NCBI GenBank assembly: GCA_900291925.1
Contig: UWYS01000003.1
Coordinates: 1-64,000, forward strand
DNA: 64,000 bases
Direction: 5' to 3'
Source of the DNA: Thecaphora thlaspeos
Lineage: Eukaryota; Basidiomycota; Ustilaginomycetes; Urocystidales; Glomosporiaceae
This document shows, one piece after another, positions 57,446-64,000 of the stretch; position 1 is the stretch's first letter; every line of letters starts with the position of its first letter. The notes below the pieces were generated by a model, which had not been told where the DNA came from, did no database searches, and was given only the letters and a program-made list of their open reading frames with translations. The position numbers and the translations under genes were made by a program.

Positions 57446-58286
57446 CTAGACATTGACAACATCCTTGTTGAACTTGCAGTAGGCATCATTCTTGCCAGCA
57501 ATGGGGTTGGCAGGCTCCTGGTCAGACTTGACACTCATGTACTTGTTGCAAGTGACAATCTTCTTGCTGTAGATCTTGATGTTGTGCATGGTGGCTGTGT
57601 CTCCAAGGTTGGTGTTGATGCCAAGCAGTGCAGACTTGCTGTCATGGGCAGTGATGTTCCTGAGGGTCAAGGGTTGCAGAGACAACAACAAAACTGTGGT
57701 GGTGAGTGATACTCAAAAAAGATAACAACAATGTGCCCTCAGTCTCACTACTCTGCCTTTTCATTGAACTCACTCAAGCACCCACTTGCAGCAGTAAGCC
57801 TTCTTGCAGTTTCCACAAGACCTTCCCAGCTTTCCAAAATCCTCAATCTCAAAGTTCTTGATGGTAGCCTTTCCACCACCATTGAAGTTGATGATATTAT
57901 TGCTTGCCTTTTTGCACCATCACTGTTGACAAGCATGGTACTACTGCCCTTGAAGCTGATAGCATCCTCATCTATGTACTCAAAGTAGGCTCTGTTGATG
58001 GTGCAACTTCCAAGGCAGTGGATACCATCAGTGGCAGGGTAGCCAATGACAATGTTGCTGATTGTTGCACCATTGGCAAGCTGGAAGAGGGGCTTCTGGC
58101 TTTTGCTCTGGTTGCCATTCCCAAGACCCTTGGAAACTTGCCACCATTGTAAGATTTGTTGGCAGGTACTTGGATTGTCTTGGTCACAGGAGTGCTGCCA
58201 ACTGGGTTGGGCCATGCAGCTTTGGCAGAGGCAAAGAGTGTCACAGAAAGGACAAGGAAAGAGACAAGAGAAGCAGGGAACTGCAT
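57446..58286 (-). pseudogene. Decayed PL3-family pectate lyase
   Basis: Start MQFPASLVSFLVLSVTLFAS (signal peptide). Successive frames then carry PL3 landmarks: TIQVPANKSYNGGK; LFQLANGATISNIVIG, GIHCLGSCTINRAYFE, DEDAISFKGSS; NIINFNGGGKATIKNF, DFGKLGRSCGNC; and after a GTGAGT...CTCAG intron (57,773-57,660) NITAHDSKSALLGINTNLGD. Two frame changes are needed, at an A3 run (58,134-58,136) and a T5 run (57,909-57,913), each equal to one lost base. PL3 enzymes cleave de-esterified pectate. The frame is CG-free; arginines use only AGG/AGA. It lies in the CpG-depleted island, so I call it a hypermutated relic, though read errors could explain the indels. Confidence 0.8.
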
Positions 58287-58422
58287 CTTGGTCTTGGTCA
58301 AGAAAGGATGGAGGGTGGTCTTGAGCAGAGGACTGAAAGGAGGGGGAATTGTGTAGCAATGTGCATTTGAGCAGGTCTGGTCTGATGGGATGAGAACCCC
58401 TTGATGGTCCTTGATGATGAGG

Positions 58423-58430
58423 TTTATATA
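58423..58430 (-). promoter_or_regulatory. TATA box upstream of the PL3 relic
   Basis: TATATAAA on the minus strand, about 140 bp before the pectate lyase start codon. The position fits a core promoter of the former gene. Confidence 0.5.
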
Positions 58431-58467
58431 CTGTTCTCATGAGTAGCTATTGGGCACCCCAACTGCC

Positions 58468-58658
58468 TCAATGTGGACATGTAAGTACATAGCTTCCAGC
58501 TGCTGTGTTACAATCAGCATGGGAAAGTTGGTTGCTGCTTGATAAACACCAAGAAGTACCCCTGAGCTTATTGTTGTTGTCATCACTGCTGCATGCACCT
58601 GTCCTGGCATTGCTGCACAAGCAAGAGGCATAGTTGCAGTTGTTGTACAAGCAGGAGG
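58468..58658 (-). pseudogene. Relic of a small cysteine-rich protein
   Basis: A 60-codon frame from 58,650 carries seven cysteines (at residues 5, 10, 12, 20, 35, 47 and 58), with CNYASCLCSNARTGAC at the start and GSYVLTCPH at the end. This spacing is unlike random low-complexity sequence and recalls small secreted cysteine-rich proteins, but there is no signal peptide in the visible frame and the 5' part is cut by the adjoining LTR-like repeat. It lies in the CpG-depleted island. Family not recognised. Confidence 0.35.
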
Positions 58659-59085
58659 CTGTAACAGCAGCTACCAGCTGAGCAAAGAGACTTGCTCTGG
58701 TATGAGAAAGTCTCTCCAGCAGGGGGTAGCAGCTGTTTTGGTGCCCATGTCAGAGGGCAGAGCAATACTTGGTGGCGGCTTTGTACAGCATGTTTGGGTG
58801 GTACTTGTGGGCACTGTTTGCAAGTGCAGCAGCAAGGCAGTGATGGATTGGGAGTAGAGATAGAGGTATAGTAGCCATGGAGATGTATAGCAACATCTGC
58901 TGTCTCACATATTGTTGAGCTCTCCACTGGTGGTGTGGTAAGCTGGTGACAACTGTGAATTGACTAGACTGGATGCCCAATCCAGTCTTTGTACAAGGGA
59001 CTTGGTCTCTATATATACAAGTGCCTGCCCAACTTCATATCAAGGAACAGTGGTAGTAGCCCTTGGAATAATGACTACCTCTGGG
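58659..59085 (+). mobile_element. Diverged LTR-like copy 3
   Basis: It starts TGTAACAGCAGC like copy 2 and aligns in patches with the other two LTRs: TTTGGTGCCCATGTCAGAGG, AGAGCAATACTTGGTGGC, then TTGACTAGACTGGATGCC and a TATATATA string at about 59,009-59,017. The 3' third diverges, and the end is approximate. It is probably an older or related-family LTR lying 0.24 kb upstream of copy 2 in the same orientation. The gap between them (about 59,086-59,325) is too short to hold gag-pol. Confidence 0.6.
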
Positions 59086-59325
59086 CTTGGTGTTAGACTA
59101 TCCAAGTTGCTGGAGGCCTCCAGCTTGCACTGCTGACATTCCCCAATGCTTCCCAATGACTTGGCACCCTCTATGCTGTGGTGGGGTGCATGGTGTGTTG
59201 TCCACGCCAACAGCCATATGGAGAGACTTCCTCAAAGACAGGCAAATTGTTGGGCCACAGAGACACTTGCCAGACTGTCCTAGTGGTGGGCTTGTCTGGC
59301 AGGGAGAAGAGCAGAAAGTGCACCA

Positions 59326-60014
59326 TGTAACAGCAGCAGTCATTGGGCACAGCAACTTGCTCAGCTGGGAGGAAGTCTACAGGCCTACTTGCTCCCTGCC
59401 AAGGAAGTTGCTCTCACTCAAGGGCTGTTGCTGCTTTGGTGCCCATATCAGAAGGCAGAGCAATACTTGGTGGCAGTTGGATTCAGCTGACAATGCTTGC
59501 AGGCACTGTTTGCAAGTGTGTTGTGCATGTGGGGAAGATGGTGGGGTTTGTATTGATGTTGCAATGTATGTTGATGGTTGTGGCAATGCTAGCAAGGCAT
59601 TGTCAGGCTCTCCATGGGCAATGTGGCAAGCTTGTAACAACTGTCTATTGACTAGACTAGATGCCAGACCCAGTCCTTGTCCAAAGAGCAGCTCAGCTAT
59701 ATATACAAGTGGCCACCTTGCCTTCATATCCTGCTGCCTGGAGGTTGCACCCTGTAACAATAGCCCTTGCCCCACTTGTCCCAAAATCATCTAGTGCACT
59801 GGCTTGACGTACCTTGCCCCAATGGTCCTCCCCAATGCCTGTCCTGTGTCCAACTCTGGCTGCACCATTTGTTTGCCATGTGTGGTTGCCTTTGCCATCA
59901 CCCCTTGCCAGCTGTCCCCCAGCAACTTGGTCTTGTGGCAGCAAGTCTCTGTACTCTGACAAGAGACTTGCTTGCACAAGGGCAAGTTGCTGTCCACACT
60001 GTCCAACTGTGACA
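59326..60014 (+). mobile_element. LTR copy 2
   Basis: 689 bp TGTAA...TGACA unit that aligns end to end with the solo LTR at 4,971-5,660. Flanks are CACCA (left) and CACAC (right), which do not form a clear 5-bp duplication, so this copy may be rearranged or may be the remaining LTR of a larger deleted element. Differences from copy 1 sit mainly where one copy has TG and the other CA, meaning an ancestral CG lost independently in each. It contains a TATATATA string near 59,699-59,706. Confidence 0.75.
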
Positions 60015-61330
60015 CACACCTGCTGACAGTATCCAGACCATACACAGCATAACAGCAGTCTCAAGCAATTAAGTCAACAATCTCCTGGGAGACCCAGGAG
60101 AAGCAGCAGTCTGAGGATGGGGTGGTGCTGTCAGACTCACTATTGTCAACCATAGTATTGTTGTTGTTTTGGCTGCACTTGCCACAGTGGTTGTTGTGGT
60201 GCTCTGTGTGTTGACCAGCATGGTCCAAGTGGGTGGTGCTGTCCTCCACCAGTGCAATGAGTTGGTCCAAGTGCTCCTCAAGGCAGCAGACAGACTCATG
60301 CAATGCAAAGTTGGGGCAAGCTGGAGACATTTGGCAATGGGAATGGCCAGGTGTGCTGGGCTTGGTTGAAAGTCCAGGGGATGGCAAGGAGGACAGAGTT
60401 TGGGATGGAGGGGGGATGGGAGCCTTGCAGTAGGTGGTGCATTACTTGATGGGTCAACTGGTGGTGCTGCAGAAGTGACTAGCTGGGTGAACTTGAAGGC
60501 AGCAGCAGCAGGTCTGTGGCAGCATAGCCACCAAGGTATTGGTGATGGTGGGCAACAATGCAGCATGGTGTGTGTAGTGCCAAGGGGAGTGTCTTGAGGC
60601 AAAAAAAAAGATGAGTTGATGTTGAGGTGGTGTCAACAAGGAGAAAGGTGGTGGAGAGAGGGAGAGGAGAGAGGAGAGGCAGCAAGGCAAGCCAGCTTGC
60701 TGCTTGGAACTGGCACCCACCATGCATGTGACCAAGTGCCATGCACTCTCAAACTGCACTTGCACAACTTGTTTGCTTTCATTCGACTTTTTCCTACCTT
60801 TTTCTCTGCCCGCCATCCAACTACACACACTCAACGCCTGTCACGCGCCCCCGCCTCGGAGCCGAGGCGCAGCACCATAGCCCTCTCGAGCTCAGGTCCT
60901 TCTCTACCTGCCCACAACCCGTGCCTCCTCGTCTATGCCTGTGTGCACAAAGGTCGCTGCTTGGGACAAAGATCGTGAAATCTCTTGTCAAATCTGTCGT
61001 GCAATGCTGTCGGATACAAATACAGGTGTGCACCCCACTGCCATTAATCCCAAGGCCGAGACAAAGCGAGGGCATAGGGGAAATACTTGGTCATGGGACA
61101 CCCCCACTTCGTTGACCGTTGCGCTGCCTGCAATGGGTTTGCTTTGCTTTGCTTTGCCTTTCCAGCTCTCTCTCCCTCTCCCTATTCCTCGCACCCCAGC
61201 AATTGCCTCCACGCTCTCCCTCTCTCTCTTGCTTGTCGCCCCTGCCCTCTCTGGCGCCCGCCCTTCCTGGTGATTTGGGGTTGCGGCCGTCGCTTGTCCA
61301 TCCCGACCCACCTTGCGACCCTCCACCTGA
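60015..61330. other. CpG-poor relic DNA and 3' flank of the NTPase gene
   Basis: From 60,015 to about 60,780 CG remains nearly absent. A minus-strand frame at 60,061-60,387 has protein-like composition (EEHLDQLIALVEDSTTHLDH, then an Asn/His-rich and acidic stretch) and may be a decayed gene or retroelement fragment; I recognise no family. At about 60,785 CG content returns abruptly to normal, and the sequence becomes the downstream region of the NTPase-nuclease gene. Confidence 0.5.
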
Positions 61331-64000
61331 TCACGACAGGCTCAAGGTCCATGTGCCTCGACTCTTCTTGTAGAACTCCAGAGCGTGGTAGATCGGCTCA
61401 TTGTCGACGTTGCAGGTTGCCAGTTCTTTCACCCATCCCTCGGCATTGGGGATCTTCCTGAGCGCAGGATAGCTTGATCCATCGCAACCTCGAACGTGCA
61501 GCACGGCCGCCGCGGCGTCCGCCTTTTGATGAATTTGCATCCATGACTGTACGGCTTGAGATGCGCGCTGGTCCAAATGCGAGGCGTCGCCAGTGTCGTC
61601 CCTGACGTTGGCAAGTTCGTCGAGCTCCTTGGGAGGCTTGTGCACCGGTATCCAGGCGTAAAACTTGCTCCTCGCCAGGGAAGGAGTGTCGATGCCCAGG
61701 TCCATGATGATCGTCACGGGCCGATGCTGTCCGGCTTGCAGGTCCATCACACGTGGGCCCCAGACGTTGCAGTCCACTCCCTCAATCACATCCTGCCTTC
61801 TTCGCAACTCGAGCCTCGGTAGGGTAACGGCGTTACGCAGTTTGACCTGTACACCCAAGTACGAGAATTGCTCTCTGTCCAATGGTCGATTCGGATCGCC
61901 GCGATAGACGGGCAAGATGAGGTCGATACCGCGTTGGCCATGCGCGCATTGCAACGCAGCTGTCCGTTGCCACACGCGCTCGAGCGCCTCTCTGCAAGCG
62001 GCAGAGATCGGGGCGCAAGGGTATGGGTGATCGTGCCACAGCAAGAGCCGCTCCGTGATCCTAGGCACGTCTACTCACGTTGTGATTGTCTCGAAACACT
62101 CTTGAACAGGTATGAAGTGGGTGAATGCCATGAAGTTCCCTTCGAGGAGCTCAGCAAGGTGTTGAACCTCGTCATCGGAGACAAGTCCAAATCGAGGCCC
62201 GAGCAGCGTTCGAAAGAACTCGGCGGCCGAGAACATCGCTGCGTGCGGATCTTCGGCATCGTTCTGGTCACGCCTGCCGCTGTCGACGCCAGTAATGTCG
62301 ATGCTGCCGGCCATGCAATGGTCGCGTGCGATGATAAGCATGACACGTGCCAGGAACTCTCCTGTCTGTCCTTGAGCAACAAGCTTGCCCGTTGGGACCA
62401 AGTGAGAGAACAAAGTTCTCAGAGCTTGCTCGTAGTTTGTACCCTGCATCAGGCTCGATTCAGCGGCAAGTGAGAGAATTGGCTCGCTAACGGTTGTCGT
62501 TTCGCTTAATCCGTTCTTCGAGAAACCTGTGAAGATTCGAAGGTGGCGTCGAACGCCTTCTGTCGCCAGCTCGAGGGTCATCGCTTCGTCGCCGAGCTTG
62601 CGTTTGCGCGGAACGTGAGGCGCAGCGCGCTCCGTGTGACAGACGAGGTCCAGCCACACGCGCGACGAGAAGGCGGCGACGACGTGGTCAAGGTTCTTGG
62701 GCTGGAAGCCCTCGGAACCAAAGAGCTTGTATCCCGCAAATTCCAATACTTCGCTCGGTGCTACACCTGCAGCCCACAGCTGAGCGGTAGAAACAGCGGA
62801 AGAAACAGCGGGTATAAGAAGTGGTTAGTAGATGAGTCGAGCGATATCGGAATGCACCAAGCGGAAGGCTAAGCTCACTGGTCGTCCGAACTTTTGCAGA
62901 GCGCTGACTTTGAGGACGTCCTTCGGCGTGCAGGTGGATGTTGAGAGCTCCTTGTCGACATTGACGTCCATGGGAAGGTCGACGTAGGGCGGCAAAGGAG
63001 GAATAGTCTCGAGGCGTTCGGAGCCCATCGCCGGCTCATTCAGCTCTGAGATTCCGGAAAAGGTGTCCGTCAGCAGACACCACAGCCTGAGCCGTTTTTG
63101 CGTCCGGGAGAGAGAGAAGGCTGCACGCCGAAGGTCCATCAGCTGGAGACCGCCCCCGTGCTCGAGGTAAGAGACCTCGTCGAGCGCGAGAAAGAATGTC
63201 GGTGTCTCAGCAAGGTAGGCTGCCGTGTCCGGGTGCAGCCCCGTGGGAGGCTGGCAGCCAGCATCGTCGATCCTGTCGGCAAGCGCTTCAGCGGCCTCAT
63301 TACACCATGCGTAGCTCAAGGCATCGGCAAATCCTTTGAGCTTCTCGTGCTTGGCTCGAAGGTGTTGCAGCAAGCCACTTTTCTTGCCTTGCTCGACAAG
63401 ATTTACAGCGGAGGTGGCGACTTCGTGGAAGAAAGAGGAGCGTACAACATTGATGGGCTCTTTCGAGACCGCCCATTGTCGCCAGAAGTTGCTGCTACTG
63501 TTGCTGCTGCCGCCGCTGGCACCGCCGCTGCTGCTGCTGCTGCTTTCACTGCTGGACGTGGCTTGGTTCAGTGCTGTTCCAGCTGCAAGTGCAGCCAGCA
63601 GCCTTGCCAGGAGAGCGGTCGCGGCAGCCTGACGACCAAAGGGATCTTTGCGCTCATCGATGCAATACCTGGTGAAGTCGTCGTCGCCATAAGGGAAGCC
63701 GCGCTGGCCATGGGATCCCGGCTTGCGCATGCACACTGTGAGGCCGGGGAGGGCTTTGCAGAGCTCGTGCACGAGCTTGCTTTTACCCGTCCCGCTAGAC
63801 TGAACCACATGGACGACGCGACCGTACGCTTTGGGTTCATTAGGCTCGTCGCAGTAGGCCTTCTCGTAGGACTGGGCGATGGCGTTGACGAGGTTGAGAT
63901 GCGCGTCGTGAAGGATAGGACGGTCGAGGAAGGCGTTAGAAATGGCAGTGTAATGCTCATTGTCCCAGCTCGTCCGCGCGTGAGTTTCGTACTGGAAGCC
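61331..64000 (-). CDS. Crinkler/RHS-like P-loop NTPase with PD-(D/E)XK nuclease, 5' end outside window
   Basis: Three exons in view: 64000-62879 (open to the edge), 62779-62079 and 61991-61331; introns of 99 and 87 bp, phases agree. The first visible part is WDNEHYTAISNAFLDRPILH. Walker A is VQSSGTGKSKLVHELCKAL, followed by VCMRKPGSHGQRGFPYGDDD. Walker B is TFFLALDEVSYLEHGG. KFGRPLWAAGVAPSE spans intron 1. The C-terminal domain has GIDLILPVYRGD and SYLGVQVKLRNAV, a D...QxK pattern of the PD-(D/E)XK nuclease fold. This NTPase-plus-nuclease architecture is that of the eukaryotic Crinkler-RHS class, known from oomycetes, chytrids, basidiomycetes and trypanosomes and thought to derive from transposon proteins. 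A Ser/Gly-rich insert (about 63,480-63,550) follows the Walker A region. Its role here is unknown; at least 820 aa are visible. Confidence 0.75.

Noticed and set aside
59086..60014. Complete LTR retrotransposon between copies 3 and 2
   Set aside because: Only about 0.24 kb separates the two LTR-like copies and no gag-pol sequence is present there.
1..64000. tRNA, rRNA or snRNA genes
   Set aside because: I scanned the spacers for B-box strings and cloverleaf-like ends and found none convincing; a covariance-model search could still reveal some.

Overview
The window is the left end of a linear chromosome from a filamentous or yeast-like fungus. It opens with about 200 bp of CCCTAA telomeric repeats on the C-rich strand and then passes into GC-rich, gene-dense DNA. 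Short introns (about 75-130 bp, usually GTGAGT...AG), spliced housekeeping genes and the protein families present point to a basidiomycete. Ustilaginomycotina is a reasonable guess, but I cannot prove it from sequence alone.

Layout. 1-260: telomere. 0.7-15.6 kb: core genes with almost no subtelomeric buffer: Mdm10 (ERMES), a low-complexity hypothetical, a CpG-poor insert holding a solo LTR (4,971-5,660), an Afg1-type ATPase joined in frame to a DnaJ protein, Bud23 methyltransferase, Mdm12 (ERMES) and Dre2. 17.8-24.2 kb: a Dal5/Tna1-like MFS transporter converging on a HypX-like formyltransferase/enoyl-CoA hydratase fusion. 24.2-29.2 kb: no gene recognised. 29.2-45.4 kb: a GPI-anchored Kre9/Knh1-like protein with micro-exons, a CaaX-box hypothetical, EMC10, Vps52, an aldehyde dehydrogenase and a membrane-anchored hypothetical. 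46.5-53.6 kb: two copies of a roughly 0.9 kb pogo-like TIR element flanking a Csc1/OSCA channel gene. 54.8-56.3 kb: a secreted ADGF-type adenosine deaminase with an apparent frameshift. 56.6-60.8 kb: a CpG-depleted island holding a decayed PL3 pectate lyase, a cysteine-rich relic and two more LTR-like copies. 61.3-64.0 kb: a Crinkler/RHS-like P-loop NTPase plus PD-(D/E)XK nuclease gene that runs off the right edge.

How the genes relate. Several products serve mitochondria or their contacts: Mdm10 and Mdm12 are two of the four ERMES subunits, Afg1-DnaJ is a predicted mitochondrial quality-control protein, and Dre2 starts cytosolic Fe-S assembly and also works in the intermembrane space. EMC10, Vps52, Csc1 and the GPI protein belong to the endomembrane system and cell surface. 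Neighbours are mostly independent transcription units in convergent or divergent pairs.

The most unusual points are: (1) paired CG-to-TG versus CG-to-CA differences between LTR copies, and a target-site duplication that has itself decayed (GTTGG/GTCGG), which indicate CpG-directed C-to-T hypermutation of repeats and of passenger genes; (2) a HypX homologue, a CO-forming [NiFe]-hydrogenase maturation enzyme in bacteria, in a genome segment with no hydrogenase; (3) an Afg1-DnaJ fusion with a presequence-like linker; (4) a TACAGTA/TACTGTA heptamer concentrated in gene-free DNA; (5) 8-, 21- and 10-bp micro-exons; (6) apparent one-base frameshifts in homopolymers at 56-58 kb. All exon coordinates were read by eye from splice consensus and reading frame.
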